Source: Mycobacterium sp. 1164966.3
GTDB taxonomy: Bacteria > Actinomycetota > Actinomycetes > Mycobacteriales > Mycobacteriaceae
Length of the DNA stretch: 64,000 nt
Reading direction: 5' to 3'
Assembly: GCF_001665395.1 (NCBI RefSeq)
Contig: NZ_LZSG01000032.1
Location: 19,572-83,571, forward strand
In this document: positions 53,602-62,725 of the stretch, one piece after another
Numbering within the stretch: the first letter of the stretch is position 1
Layout of the letters: each line of letters opens with the position of its first letter
Program-made: the position numbers and the translations under genes
Notes under the pieces: generated by a model
What the model was told of the DNA's origin: nothing
What the model saw: only the letters and a program-made list of their open reading frames with translations
Databases searched by the model: none

Positions 53602-54447
53602 TCAGCCTTCCGTAGTGTTTGGTTCGGTTGCGCCCGCAGCGGGATCGGCCGGGGCCGCTGTTGCCGTGGCCGAGGCCAGCAGCTCCTGCTCCCATTCGGC
53701 CAGCGGCTCGGCGGCCAGCGAGTCCGAGGCCTCCGGCTTGCCGTCGCCGCGACCCAGGCCGGCGCGGGCCTGCAGGCCCTCGGCGACCGCGGAGGCGATC
53801 ACCTTGGTCAGCAGCGCGGCCGAGCGGATGGCGTCGTCGTTGCCCGGGATCGGGTAGTCGACCTCGTCGGGGTCGCAGTTGGTGTCCAGGATCGCGATGA
53901 CCGGGATGCCCAGTTTGCGGGCCTCGCCGACGGCGATGTGCTCCTTGTTGGTGTCGACGACCCAGACGGCCGAGGGCACCTTGGCCATGTCCCGGATACC
54001 GCCCAGGCTGCGCTCCAGCTTGTTCTTCTCCCGGGTCAGACCCAGGATCTCCTTCTTGGTGCGGCCCTCGAAGCCACCGGTCTGCTCCATCGCCTCGAGC
54101 TCCTTGAGGCGCTGCAGCCGCTTGTGGACGGTGGAGAAGTTAGTGAGCATACCGCCCAGCCAGCGCTGGTTCACGTAGGGCATGCCGACGCGCGTCGCTT
54201 CGGCCGCGACGGATTCTTGCGCCTGCTTCTTGGTGCCCACGAACAGCACCGTTCCACCGTGGGCGACGGTCTCTTTGACGAACTCGTACGCCTTGTCGAT
54301 GAAGGTCAGTGTCTGCTGCAGGTCGATGATGTAGATGCCGTTGCGGTCGGTGAAGATGAACCGCTTCATCTTGGGATTCCAGCGACGGGTTTGATGCCCG
54401 AAGTGGGTGCCGCTGTCGAGCAGCTGCTTCATGGTTACTACGGCCAT
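53602..54447 (-). CDS. rpsB: Ribosomal protein S2
   Basis: This 281-residue S2 has the typical [22 protein letters not shown] start, [23 protein letters not shown] and an Ala-rich C-terminal tail usual in actinobacteria. It heads the rpsB-tsf operon. The upstream leader holds a strong hairpin that may take part in its control. Confidence 0.97.
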   Translation of the reverse strand: MAVVTMKQLLDSGTHFGHQTRRWNPKMKRFIFTDRNGIYIIDLQQTLTFIDKAYEFVKETVAHGGTVLFVGTKKQAQESVAAEATRVGMPYVNQRWLGGMLTNFSTVHKRLQRLKELEAMEQTGGFEGRTKKEILGLTREKNKLERSLGGIRDMAKVPSAVWVVDTNKEHIAVGEARKLGIPVIAILDTNCDPDEVDYPIPGNDDAIRSAALLTKVIASAVAEGLQARAGLGRGDGKPEASDSLAAEPLAEWEQELLASATATAAPADPAAGATEPNTTEG

Positions 54448-54524
54448 GCTGGTGCCTTACCTATGTTCGGTTGCTCGCCCGGCATCGGGTGAAGCCGGGC
54501 CCTGGCGTCTGCTGCGATGCCGAA

Positions 54525-54545
54525 CCCGTTTTCCGGAAAACCGGG
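54525..54545. other. Hairpin in the rpsB upstream region
   Basis: CCCGTTTTCC followed directly by GGAAAACCGGG forms a near-perfect 21-base palindrome (one bulged base). A second inverted repeat, GCCGGGC with GCCCGGC-type arms, lies nearer the start codon (about 54480-54503). The sites are about 80 and 35 bases before the S2 start, in a 263-base gap between divergent genes; autoregulation by S2 or a promoter-associated barrier are both possible. Confidence 0.45.
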
Positions 54546-54710
54546 CTACGGGACCGCTCGGCGTGCGGTGCGAATTCCTGGACAGAGTCGCGGTGCAGGC
54601 GCGCGAAGTCAGCCCGCTTGAACGAGCTGCGTGCAGAAGTTTACACGTTTCATCCACAGGGGCCGATTCGGTGACTGGCCCGCCAGCGGGCGCGGCGCTG
54701 AGCTGAACCG

Positions 54711-55202
54711 GTGCGTTGGGTGGCGCCGATCCTGTGCTGGGCAGTTATGACGGCCGGTGCAGCGCATGCGGACGACGGGCGGCTCGACTGGCCGTTGCGG
54801 CCGCGTCCCGCCGTCGTGCGGGATTTCGATGCGCCGTCACCCGATTGGCATCGCGGGCATCGGGGCGTGGATCTGGCCGGTGTACCGGGGCAGGCGGTGT
54901 ACGCCGCGGCCGGTGCGGTGGTGGTGGCTGCCGGGCAGGTCGCGGGCAGGCCGGTGGTATCGCTGGCTCATCCGAGTGGACTGCATACCAGCTACGAGCC
55001 GGTGCGGGCAGCGGTTCGGGTCGGGCAGCAGGTGAGCGAGGGCACCGTGATCGGCGAGTTGATCGCCGGCCATCCGGGTTGCCGGGCCGCGGCGTGTCTG
55101 CACTGGGGCGCCATGTGGGGTCCGGCCTCGGGCGCCGATTATGTCGATCCACTGAGCCTGCTGGAGTCGACGGCCATTCGGCTCAAGCCGCTGCGACGCT
55201 GA
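54711..55202 (+). CDS. Secreted M23-family (LytM-like) peptidase homologue (Rv2891-like)
   Basis: This 163-residue protein from a GTG start has a signal peptide (APILCWAVMTAGAAHA) and an M23 domain (about 25-155) with HRGVD (metal ligands His and Asp). The second motif reads CLHWG: the metal His is kept, but the first His of the HxH pair, the general base, is Cys. It may be a regulator of another hydrolase, not an active enzyme. It is shorter than the M. tuberculosis protein (249 residues as I recall). Confidence 0.85.
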   Translation: MRWVAPILCWAVMTAGAAHADDGRLDWPLRPRPAVVRDFDAPSPDWHRGHRGVDLAGVPGQAVYAAAGAVVVAAGQVAGRPVVSLAHPSGLHTSYEPVRAAVRVGQQVSEGTVIGELIAGHPGCRAAACLHWGAMWGPASGADYVDPLSLLESTAIRLKPLRR

Positions 55203-55208
55203 TCCCGC

Positions 55209-55282
55209 TTTGCGCGTGAATCCTGCGCTGGTTGGACCCAGGATTCACACCAAAGCCGTGAGTTCACCGGCAACGCCGTCAG
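55209..55282. repeat. Intergenic repeat with inverted GTGAATCCTG arms
   Basis: GTGAATCCTG (55216-55225) and CAGGATTCAC (55239-55248) form a perfect 10-base inverted repeat between two convergent genes. It is followed by CAAAGCCGTGAGTTCAC and CAACGCCGTCAG, both shared with the repeat region at 30551-30720. It may act as a bidirectional terminator and belongs to a dispersed repeat family. Confidence 0.65.
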
Positions 55283-56187
55283 GCCCGCGGGTGGGCCTGA
55301 TCGTGCACCGCCCGCAACCGCGACACCGCAACGTGGGTGTACAACTGCGTGGTTGCCAGGCTGGAATGGCCGAGCAACTCCTGGACGACGCGCAGGTCGG
55401 CTCCGCCCTCGAGCAGATGAGTAGCGGCGCTGTGCCGCAGCCCGTGCGGCCCGATGTCGGGCGCGCCGTCAACGGCCGCGACGGTTTCGTGCACCACTGT
55501 GCGCGCCTGGCGTACGTCGAGCCGGCGCCCCCGGCTACCCAGCAACAGCGCCGGCCCGGACTCGGGCGTGACCAGCGCGGGACGCCCGTGCTCCAGCCAC
55601 GCGCGCAGCGCCTCGGCGGCCGGCCGGCCGAACGGCACAGTGCGTTGCTTGTTGCCCTTGCCGAGCACGCGTATCAGCCGATGGTCGGAGTCGATGTCGT
55701 CGACGTCGAGGCCGCACAGTTCGCTCACCCGGATCCCGGTGGCATAGAGCAGCTCGACGATCAGCCGGTCCCGCAGCGCCAGCGGATCGCCCTGCTGGGC
55801 ACCCGATTTCGCGGCCGACATGGCGGCCAGGGCCTGGTCCTGTCGCAATACCGCCGGCAGCGTGCGGTGTGCCTTCGGCACTTGCAGCCGGACGGCGGGG
55901 TCACTGGCCAGCAGGCCGCGCCGGTGGGCCCACGCGGTGAACGCCTTGATCGCCGAGGTGCGCCGGGCCAGCGTCGTGCGCGCGGCCCCCGCGCCGGCCG
56001 CGGTGGCCAGCGTCGACCGCAGCATCTGCAGGCTCAGCGCGTCCAGGTCCAGGTCGCGCGCGGCGAGAAACGCCAGCAGCGACCGCACATCACCCAGATA
56101 GGCCCGACGTGTGTGCGCCGACCGGTTGCACTGCAGCCTCAGATACTCGTCGAATTCCTCGAGCACAGCCTCGCTCTTGTCCGGCAT
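55279..56187 (-). CDS. xerC: Tyrosine recombinase XerC
   Basis: This 302-residue tyrosine recombinase resolves chromosome dimers at dif with XerD. The N-terminal SAM-like DNA-binding domain is at about 1-95. Catalytic residues are in [12 protein letters not shown] (Arg), [11 protein letters not shown] (His, Arg), [14 protein letters not shown] (His and nucleophile Tyr). Its stop is within the repeat region. Confidence 0.95.
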   Translation of the reverse strand: MPDKSEAVLEEFDEYLRLQCNRSAHTRRAYLGDVRSLLAFLAARDLDLDALSLQMLRSTLATAAGAGAARTTLARRTSAIKAFTAWAHRRGLLASDPAVRLQVPKAHRTLPAVLRQDQALAAMSAAKSGAQQGDPLALRDRLIVELLYATGIRVSELCGLDVDDIDSDHRLIRVLGKGNKQRTVPFGRPAAEALRAWLEHGRPALVTPESGPALLLGSRGRRLDVRQARTVVHETVAAVDGAPDIGPHGLRHSAATHLLEGGADLRVVQELLGHSSLATTQLYTHVAVSRLRAVHDQAHPRA

Positions 56188-56218
56188 GTCCCTACCGTCG
56201 CAGGCGATGTCCCGGCTG

Positions 56219-57391
56219 TCAGTCGACGCGCCGCAATGTGTCCGGGGTGAGATCCTTCACGGTCGGATAGCCGTCGACCGCCATGATCAGGTCGGTTTCG
56301 GCGAGGATCATGCGCAGCAGGTGCACGATGCCGTCCAAGCCACCGAGCGCCAGCCCGTACGCGTAGGGACGGCCGACGCCAACGGCGGTCGCGCCCATCG
56401 CGAGCGCCTTGACGACGTCGGCTCCGTTGCGGATCCCCGAGTCGAACAACACCGGCAGCCCGTCGGCCGCCTCGACCACACCGGGCAGGCAGTCCAGCGC
56501 GGGCAGGCCGCCGTTGGCCTGCCTGCCGCCGTGGGTGGAGCAGTAGATGCCGTCGACGCCGCCGTCCTTGGCGCGCCGGGCATCGTCGGGATGGCAGATG
56601 CCCTTGATGATCAGCGGCAGGTCGGTGAGCGAGCGCAGCCACCCGAGGTCGTCCCAGGTCAGCGCATTTCCGAAAAGTTGTACCCAGCGCAGCACCGCAC
56701 CCTGCGGGTCTTCCTCCGGGGGGCGCTGCAGGCCGGCCCGGAAGACGGGGTCGGTGAAGTAGTTGGCCAGGCAGTGGCCCCGCAGCTGGGGGAAGTTGGC
56801 GGTGGTGAGGTCACGCGGGCGCCAGCCGGTGACCCAGGTGTCCATCGTGATGACAATTCCTTTGAACCCGGCCGCTTCGGCGCGATGGACGAGGCTCTCG
56901 GCCACCTCGCGGTCGGTGGGCGTGTACAGCTGATAGAAGCCGGGAGTGTCGCCGAAAGCGGCGGCGACGTCTTCCATCGGGTCGACCGTCAGCGTGGAGG
57001 CGATCATCGGAACGCCGGTACGTGCGGCTGCACGGGCGGTGGCCAGGTCGCCGTGGCCGTCCTGAGCGCACAGCCCGATCACCCCGATCGGCGCCATGAA
57101 CAGCGGCGACGGCAGGGTCAGGCCGAACAGCTCGACGGACAGATCGCGCTGTTTGGCGCCGACGAACATCCGCGGCATTAGCCCCCACCGGTCGAAGGCC
57201 TCGCGGTTGGCCCGCTGGGTGCGTTCGTCGCCCGCTCCGCCGGAGACGTATGACCACACCGACGGTGGCATCGCGTTCTCCGCTTTGGCCTCCAACTCGC
57301 CGAAAGCCATCGGCAGCGACGGCACCACCCCGGCCAGGCCCTGAAAGTAGATCTCGTTTTGGTAGTCACCGAAATGGGGCGTGAAAGACAT
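56219..57391 (-). CDS. Lactate 2-monooxygenase-like FMN enzyme
   Basis: This 390-residue FMN-dependent alpha-hydroxy acid oxidase resembles M. smegmatis lactate 2-monooxygenase along its whole length (start [55 protein letters not shown] with the catalytic His and Arg, [18 protein letters not shown]). It would turn L-lactate and O2 into acetate, CO2 and water. An LldD-type dehydrogenase role is the alternative. The ATG at 57391 fits the family; one four codons earlier is possible. In M. tuberculosis xerC and viuB are next to each other, so this gene is extra here. Confidence 0.85.
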   Translation of the reverse strand: MSFTPHFGDYQNEIYFQGLAGVVPSLPMAFGELEAKAENAMPPSVWSYVSGGAGDERTQRANREAFDRWGLMPRMFVGAKQRDLSVELFGLTLPSPLFMAPIGVIGLCAQDGHGDLATARAAARTGVPMIASTLTVDPMEDVAAAFGDTPGFYQLYTPTDREVAESLVHRAEAAGFKGIVITMDTWVTGWRPRDLTTANFPQLRGHCLANYFTDPVFRAGLQRPPEEDPQGAVLRWVQLFGNALTWDDLGWLRSLTDLPLIIKGICHPDDARRAKDGGVDGIYCSTHGGRQANGGLPALDCLPGVVEAADGLPVLFDSGIRNGADVVKALAMGATAVGVGRPYAYGLALGGLDGIVHLLRMILAETDLIMAVDGYPTVKDLTPDTLRRVD

Positions 57392-57415
57392 GCGAAAGAG
57401 CATGCCAGCCGGGGC

Positions 57416-58273
57416 TCAGCCGGCTACTTCAGTCCCGGCCTCGGCCTCGGCGAGCTCTTTCTTCCACTGCCGGAAGGTCTCCTCGGTGCGCCCGCGCCGC
57501 CAATATCCGGAGATCGACGCCCATTTCGCGTCTACCTCGCGTGTGTTGCGGATGTAGGGCCGCAGGTTATGCATGACGGTTTGGGCCTCGCCGTGGATGA
57601 AGACGTGCACCTGACCGGGCAGCCAGGGGGCCGTGGTGACCGCCTCAATCAACGGCGCGCAATCGCCGGCGCGGTCCTCGGGAACCAAATCGGCCCGGCC
57701 GCCCCGATATATCCAGCTCACCTCGACCGATTCGGGTGCCGTCAAAGGGATCTCGTCGTCGGGCCCGGCGACCTCGATGAAGGCCTTGCCGACCGCGCTC
57801 GCGGGAAGCGCTTCCAGCGCGGCCGCGATGGCGGGCAGCGCGGACTCGTCACCGGCCAGCAGGTGCCAATCGGCTGCCGGATCGGGTGTGTAGGCGCCGC
57901 CGGGCCCCATCAGGTAGATCCGCTGGCCCGGTTGGGCCGCCAGCGCCCACGGCCCCGCCACCCCGTGCTCGCCGTGCACCACGATGTCTATCGCGATCTG
58001 ACCCGCGGCCTCGTCGACGTGACGGACTGTCATGGTCCGCACCGAAGGCTGCCTGGCCGCGGGCAGCCCGGCAAAGCTGTCGAGGGTCAACGGCTGCGGC
58101 AACGCGGCCCCGTCGATGTCGTCGGCGACGAAGACCAGTTTGACGTAGGAGTCGGTGAACTTGCTGGGCACGAAGCTGTCAAAATCGTTGCTGCCGAGAG
58201 TTACGCGGACCATATGCGGTGCGAGTTGCTGGGTACCGACGACTTCGAAAGTTTGCAGCGGTCGACCTGCCAC
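57416..58273 (-). CDS. viuB: Siderophore-interacting (ViuB-type) reductase
   Basis: This 285-residue flavin-linked reductase of the siderophore-interacting family has an N-terminal FAD domain (1-120; HMVRVTLG, RTMTVRH) and a C-terminal NAD(P) domain (LLAGDESALPAIAAALEALP, FIHGEAQTVMHNLR). It releases iron from ferri-siderophores in the cytoplasm. It lies 28 bases downstream of dprA. Confidence 0.92.
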   Translation of the reverse strand: MAGRPLQTFEVVGTQQLAPHMVRVTLGSNDFDSFVPSKFTDSYVKLVFVADDIDGAALPQPLTLDSFAGLPAARQPSVRTMTVRHVDEAAGQIAIDIVVHGEHGVAGPWALAAQPGQRIYLMGPGGAYTPDPAADWHLLAGDESALPAIAAALEALPASAVGKAFIEVAGPDDEIPLTAPESVEVSWIYRGGRADLVPEDRAGDCAPLIEAVTTAPWLPGQVHVFIHGEAQTVMHNLRPYIRNTREVDAKWASISGYWRRGRTEETFRQWKKELAEAEAGTEVAG

Positions 58274-58301
58274 TTGTCCTCCTGTCCAGACCCTCCGTCG
58301 A

Positions 58302-59471
58302 CTATACGAGCCGGGTCTCCGGGGCCCCGGCGGGTGCCTTGCCGGGCCGACGGCGGACTATTGCCCATCGGCTGTCACGGCGCTCGGCCAGCCCGGCCAG
58401 CTCAAGCAGGGCCAGCGGCCCCAGCACCCGCTCGGGCACCAGTCCTGACGCCACGGCGATTTCGTCGATCGTGGCAGCGCCGCGGCCCGGCAATGCCTCG
58501 TACACCTGGCGCTCGGCGGCACTCAGGCCGTCCAACGGCGTGCCGGGCCGCGGCTCTTCTGGCCCCAGCTCGCCGATGCGGCCAACCAGTTCGACGACAT
58601 CGTCGGCGCGGGTGACCAGTTCCGCGCCGGTGCGCAGCAGGGCGTGACAACCCGCCGACGCCGACGACGTCACGGGCCCCGGCACCGCGGCCACCACCCG
58701 GCCCAATGCGCCCGCCCAGGCGGCGGTGTTGGCGGCACCGCTGCGCAGGCCCGCTTCCACCACGACGGCCGCCCCCGCGATAGCCGCCACCAGACGATTT
58801 CGGGTCAGAAATCGGTGCCGGGCGGGACGAACACCGGGCGGATATTCAGTGAACAGCAGCCCGTGCTGACCGATGCGATGCAGCAACGCCGAATGCCCTG
58901 CGGGGTAAGGGATGTCGATCCCGCCGGCGAGGACCGCCACGGTGATACCGTCGGTGTCCAGCGTCGCTCGGTGAGCCGCGCCGTCGATGCCGTAAGCGCC
59001 CCCGGAGACGACCGCGACGTCGCGCTCGGCCAGCCCGGCCGCCAGGTCGCCCGCCACATGCTCGCCGTAGGCCGTCGAGGCGCGGGTCCCGACCACGGCG
59101 GCGGCACGCTGTGCCACCTCGTCCAGCCGTGCCGGCCCCAGCGCCCACAACACCAGTGGGGGTGCGCTGCGCTCCCTGGACCGCGCACCCTCGAAGGCGC
59201 GGAAGGCCAGCAATGGCCATTCCTCGTCGTCCGGCGTGATCAACCGTCCGCCGCGGCGTGCCAGTAACTCGAGATCATCTGCGGCCCGGTCGATTTCGCG
59301 CCTGGCATCGGTGTGGCGCGCCAGCTCGCCGTCGACGAGGCCGCGCCGGACCCGGTCGGCAGCCTCCACCGCGCCAACGGATTCGACCAGGACCGCCAGC
59401 TCCCGGCAGGGTGGCTCGGCTACGCGGGACAAATAGGCCCATGCGCGCAGTGCCTGACCATCGGCGCTCAT
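58302..59471 (-). CDS. dprA: DNA processing protein DprA
   Basis: DprA loads RecA on incoming single-stranded DNA. The ATG at 59471 (MSADGQALRAWAYLSRV) gives 389 residues. A Rossmann-like DprA fold holds VVGTRASTAYGEH and SGGAYGIDGAAHRATL, followed by a C-terminal winged helix (ATIDEIAVASGL). The ATG overlaps the stop of the comM remnant (ATGA), the normal arrangement of the intact comM-dprA pair. The open frame upstream is not part of the protein. Confidence 0.93.
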   Translation of the reverse strand: MSADGQALRAWAYLSRVAEPPCRELAVLVESVGAVEAADRVRRGLVDGELARHTDARREIDRAADDLELLARRGGRLITPDDEEWPLLAFRAFEGARSRERSAPPLVLWALGPARLDEVAQRAAAVVGTRASTAYGEHVAGDLAAGLAERDVAVVSGGAYGIDGAAHRATLDTDGITVAVLAGGIDIPYPAGHSALLHRIGQHGLLFTEYPPGVRPARHRFLTRNRLVAAIAGAAVVVEAGLRSGAANTAAWAGALGRVVAAVPGPVTSSASAGCHALLRTGAELVTRADDVVELVGRIGELGPEEPRPGTPLDGLSAAERQVYEALPGRGAATIDEIAVASGLVPERVLGPLALLELAGLAERRDSRWAIVRRRPGKAPAGAPETRLV

Positions 59472-59581
59472 CGCCGGGCTCCCGCTTGCCGAAAGCTCAG
59501 CGCGGTGGAAACCTCGTCGAACCCGGGCGACGTCCGGCCGGCCAAATCGGCCAGGCTCCATGCGACCACCAGGACCGCTAA
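59468..59581 (-). pseudogene. comM: comM (YifB, Mg-chelatase-like ATPase) C-terminal remnant
   Basis: About 36 codons remain, read in the order VAWSLADLAGRTSPG, then ALSFRQAGARR and a stop that overlaps the dprA start. They match the C-terminus of mycobacterial ComM (Rv2897c-like). Upstream of about 59581 the sequence no longer resembles ComM, and the other roughly 460 codons are not found in the window. The break coincides with the change to accessory DNA, so the gene was cut by insertion or deletion. Confidence 0.75.
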
Positions 59582-60104
59582 ATAGCGGATGTTTCCACAG
59601 GCGGAGAGTCACAGCTACATGCCAGCACGATGACCCGCCGAGCTGATCCGCAGTCGGGCGCGCACCGTGCTCGCCGGGCAAAGCGGACAGTTGATCAAGG
59701 CACAGGTATGCTCTGCCCAACGTGGTGGCCTGACCCGCCCTAAGCACGTACAATCGGTGTCATGACAGGGGGATCATGCAGTCATCCGTTGTTGCCCGCC
59801 CTGGGGCTTGACGGCGTTTGAGTAACGCTGTATCTTCCTGTCGTTGGCCTGAAAAAGGTCATTTTCCTTCGGCCCTCGGCCTTCTGCGATCTGCCTCATG
59901 CCTTCGACCCCGAATCACTCGCGCCTTCCGCTATCCGCGATCCGCGATCTGCGATAAGCCTGCAGCCTTTCGCTGTTAGCACCGCTGCCCCAAGCGAGCA
60001 GTGCCTTCAATAACTCAACACTCATCTCAACTCTGCAACGATGTTTTCTGCGTTTCCGAACTGCCCGGATCTGTTCTGCGGCAGTCCGACGTCACGGAGC
60101 CATC
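59582..60104. other. Non-coding left edge of the accessory island
   Basis: There are 523 bases with no supported gene. The edge has the small palindrome CGCTA-AA-TAGCG (59576-59587), exactly where comM similarity ends. Near 59929-59955 is a run of three CGCGATC/TGCGATC-like heptamers. No tRNA, integrase or clear attachment repeat is seen. Confidence 0.5.
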
Positions 60105-60290
60105 ATGGCAGAAAAACTGGGAGCGCTAGCTTTGGTTCTAGCGCTGAATGCTGTCGCAATTGCGGCAGCTCTGTACCCGCATGAGACCGTCATCTTTCTG
60201 GTCCACGTTGCGGTCGTACAAATCCTCGAACTCGGTGTTTGGCTTGCGATCCCCCGGAAGAAGCCTTCGTCCTCTTCCGACGATCACTAG
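60105..60290 (+). CDS. 61-residue two-helix membrane protein
   Basis: This small protein (MAEKLGALALVLALNAVAIA...) has two hydrophobic helices (about 6-24 and 28-50) and a hydrophilic tail PRKKPSSSSDDH. A CGGAG site lies 5 bases upstream. It is followed 20 bases later by a strong intrinsic terminator, so it is transcribed on its own. I recognise no family; a holin-like or toxin-like role is possible but unsupported. Confidence 0.55.
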   Translation: MAEKLGALALVLALNAVAIAAALYPHETVIFLVHVAVVQILELGVWLAIPRKKPSSSSDDH

Positions 60291-60309
60291 ACGCCTCCGA
60301 GGTCAGACG

Positions 60310-60344
60310 GCTAGTGTGGCGCGCGCGCCACACTAGCCTTTCTG
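60310..60344 (+). terminator. Intrinsic terminator after the small membrane protein
   Basis: GGCTAGTGTGGCGC and GCGCCACACTAGCC form a perfect 14-base-pair stem with a 2-base centre, followed by TTTCT. It ends transcription of the 61-residue gene just before the ribosome site of the 441-residue gene, which must therefore have its own start or rely on read-through. Confidence 0.8.
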
Positions 60345-60363
60345 CACGAAGGGGGAACTTCGG

Positions 60364-61689
60364 ATGTACTGCATCGTCGATCTCGCATCGGTCACGAACG
60401 GTCGCGAGCGCGACATCTTTGAAGTGTTACTACAGCATCAACCGGATGTGCGAACTGGGACCGTCATTCTTCTTGCCCATGACCCTTCTGTCTTCGCTGA
60501 GTTTCGCGCCGAGGCCATCACAGTTTCCGACGACAAGACGACAACCGAACAGGATCGCTTCGCCATTGAGACCGTAGACAAGGCGATAGAAGCTGCCCCG
60601 GTTGACGAGCCTATCTTGGTATGTTCGTTCCGGTTGGTTCTGCAGTATCACTTGGCGCAGAAGCCGGCAGGTAACCGGCAAGTTGAGTTTTTAGACTTTC
60701 GGCACCTCCTTCGATTAACGACGAGTCCCGGCACCAAGCAACTCGACCAGTGGCCACAGTCATTCATGCCCTTAGATGAAGCGATACGTCTTATGAAAAC
60801 GGCATTAACAGTCCGAGGACCGCTGATGCAGACACAACTTCGCCCTGCACTCGCACGCCAGAATCCTGCTTGGAACAAAGTCAAAGGCCGCAACGCGCCT
60901 CAAGACGACCCGAAAATTATTTCGCTTCTGGTCCGGGAAGCGGCAGCGCAGGGCGCGATTACCATTTCGGGCGACGAGAACAATCCCTTGTTGGCGCTTT
61001 CCGGTACAACCGCGCCACCACGCCGTACAGGCGCCATACAGCGCGCGGCGGCACCGACGACGCCGACGGTGACTGCTCCCGATATCGATCTGCTTGATGG
61101 CAGCCGCGACAGTGATCGTTACATGCGCGCACTTCGAGCTGCCAAATTGGGACCCTTCTCAGAAGTGAGGACCGCAGTTTTCGAGCAAATCGACAAAATC
61201 CTCAAAGAGCGCGTCGGCGAGGTGTCCATCCGAGACTTGATCTCGGATGCGGTCGATGATGTGCGATCCAGTATCGAGAAGGCTCGCGCAGAAGGTCGTC
61301 AGTATTTGGTACGGAGCCTGACCCGAAACCTGCCCTGGGGAGCACTGAAGGCCTTCCTCGTCATACTTATGACCCGTCAACCCATTGTTGTGACCGATGA
61401 CGGCGAAATAGTGAGAGCTGACTGGACGAACCTATCTAAGAAGGTCGCTCGACTACTTCCTGATTGGCAAATAATTCTCGATTCCGAGCTCATCGTCTTC
61501 TTGATCGCGAAGGGATTCGAGATCAATTCTTATTCTGATGAGGAATTGGCTGGAGCGCTTTACGATAGCCGCCGATCTGTCGCGAAAGTTGAGCAAGTAA
61601 TCGCTTACCTTCTCAAAGAAGGAATATGTGAGCTAAGTCCTGAGTATTCACTGAGACTGGTGCGAACGAGCGGACAGCACAGCGCCTGA
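60364..61689 (+). CDS. Uncharacterised 441-residue island protein
   Basis: No family is recognised with confidence. The protein seems to have three parts. The N-terminal alpha/beta domain (1-110, starting YCIVDLASV with a conserved-looking Asp, then TVILLAHDP and EPILVCSFR) has a Rossmann or PIN/NYN-like strand order. A winged-helix-like segment follows (about 135-215, IRLMKTALTVRGPLMQTQLRPAL), resembling OST-HTH/LOTUS in outline. The C-terminal helical part (about 240-440) includes LTRNLPWGALKAFLVILMTRQP and ends in another winged-helix-like element. It is AT-richer than the neighbouring core genes. It lies 127 bases before an Mrr-type nuclease, so a defence role is plausible. A GGGGGAAC site precedes the ATG. 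Confidence 0.7.
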   Translation: MYCIVDLASVTNGRERDIFEVLLQHQPDVRTGTVILLAHDPSVFAEFRAEAITVSDDKTTTEQDRFAIETVDKAIEAAPVDEPILVCSFRLVLQYHLAQKPAGNRQVEFLDFRHLLRLTTSPGTKQLDQWPQSFMPLDEAIRLMKTALTVRGPLMQTQLRPALARQNPAWNKVKGRNAPQDDPKIISLLVREAAAQGAITISGDENNPLLALSGTTAPPRRTGAIQRAAAPTTPTVTAPDIDLLDGSRDSDRYMRALRAAKLGPFSEVRTAVFEQIDKILKERVGEVSIRDLISDAVDDVRSSIEKARAEGRQYLVRSLTRNLPWGALKAFLVILMTRQPIVVTDDGEIVRADWTNLSKKVARLLPDWQIILDSELIVFLIAKGFEINSYSDEELAGALYDSRRSVAKVEQVIAYLLKEGICELSPEYSLRLVRTSGQHSA

Positions 61690-61816
61690 CCCACGGGGTC
61701 TGCTGACCGTCCTCGATAATGGGTGATCCGTCCAGCTTTGCTAACGAGCGCGCCGCCCTCGCAGTTGAAGCTCACGAAGGGGCACCCCCTGCCCCACCGC
61801 TCGCTAAGGTCGTCCG

Positions 61817-62725
61817 GTGGGGATTCCTGACTTTCAAACAATGATGCGCCCGGTTTTAGTCACGATTGAGGGGGACGAGCCGAAGTCGCTGGCACAAATT
61901 CGAGCAGCAGTCGCTGCTGCGCTAAATGTTTCGGATGACGATCGCCTGGTGATGCTGGCCAGCGGAAAGCAGTCGACGTTCGACAACAGAGTGGCGTGGG
62001 CGGTCACCCACCTGACGCAAGCAGGGTTGCTCAACCGCCCGGAGCGGGCACGCTACATGTTGTCGGAGCGCGGGAAGAAAGTCCTCCGGGAGCACCCGGA
62101 ACGTGTGGACATGTCTGTCCTCGCGCAGTTCCCGGAGTATCAGGACTTCCGGGCGCGCAAGCACGATAAGCAGACGGAGGAGTCGGTCAGCGTCGTGTCG
62201 GATGAACTCTCGCCGAGCGAGGCAATAGGCAAGATTGTCGAAGAGTCATACGACACGCTGGCTGCAGAGTTGCTCGACCGAATCTTGGCGCAGCCGCCGA
62301 CGTTTCTCGAAACCTTGTCGTTGAAGCTTTTGAGCGCGATGGGTTACGGGGGGCGCGAGTCGTTGTTGGAGCACACAGGTAAGCCGGGAGACAGCGGACT
62401 CGATGGAGTGGTGCGGCAAGATGCTCTTGGACTTGATTTGGTCGGTGTTCAAGCCAAGCGGTACGACAAGGACAGCACCGTTGGGCGTCCCGACATCCAA
62501 GCGTTCGTCGGGGCTTTGCAGGGTGCGCAGACATCTCGCGGCGTGTTCGTCACCACAGGGAAGTTCTCACCGGCCGCCAAGCAGTTCGCCGAGAACGTCG
62601 CCATGCGTCTTCGGCTCATCGACGGCATGGAACTGACCAAACTGATGGTGCGGTACAACGTCGGCGTCCAAGTACGTGAGACTTTCGACTTGAAACAGAT
62701 TGACGAAGAAACTTTCGAGGAATGA
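61817..62725 (+). CDS. mrr: Mrr-type restriction endonuclease (type IV-like)
   Basis: This 302-residue protein has an N-terminal Mrr_N winged-helix domain (1-110, starting MGIPDFQTMMRPVL) and a C-terminal PD-(D/E)xK nuclease domain (about 150-270) with Asp196 (GDSGLDG), then Gln212 and Lys214 (QAKRYD). These form the Mrr-class D...QxK active site. The GTG start is confirmed by the family's MGIPDxQ beginning. Mrr enzymes cut modified foreign DNA. No cognate methyltransferase is nearby, as expected for type IV. Confidence 0.92.
   Translation: MGIPDFQTMMRPVLVTIEGDEPKSLAQIRAAVAAALNVSDDDRLVMLASGKQSTFDNRVAWAVTHLTQAGLLNRPERARYMLSERGKKVLREHPERVDMSVLAQFPEYQDFRARKHDKQTEESVSVVSDELSPSEAIGKIVEESYDTLAAELLDRILAQPPTFLETLSLKLLSAMGYGGRESLLEHTGKPGDSGLDGVVRQDALGLDLVGVQAKRYDKDSTVGRPDIQAFVGALQGAQTSRGVFVTTGKFSPAAKQFAENVAMRLRLIDGMELTKLMVRYNVGVQVRETFDLKQIDEETFEE

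Noticed and set aside
59582..60104. tRNA or attachment site at the island edge
   Set aside because: No cloverleaf and no direct repeat with the rest of the window could be found by reading.
61780..61796. GGGGCA/TGCCCC hairpin before mrr as terminator
   Set aside because: The stem is only six base pairs, with no T-run; it overlaps the region just before the mrr start.
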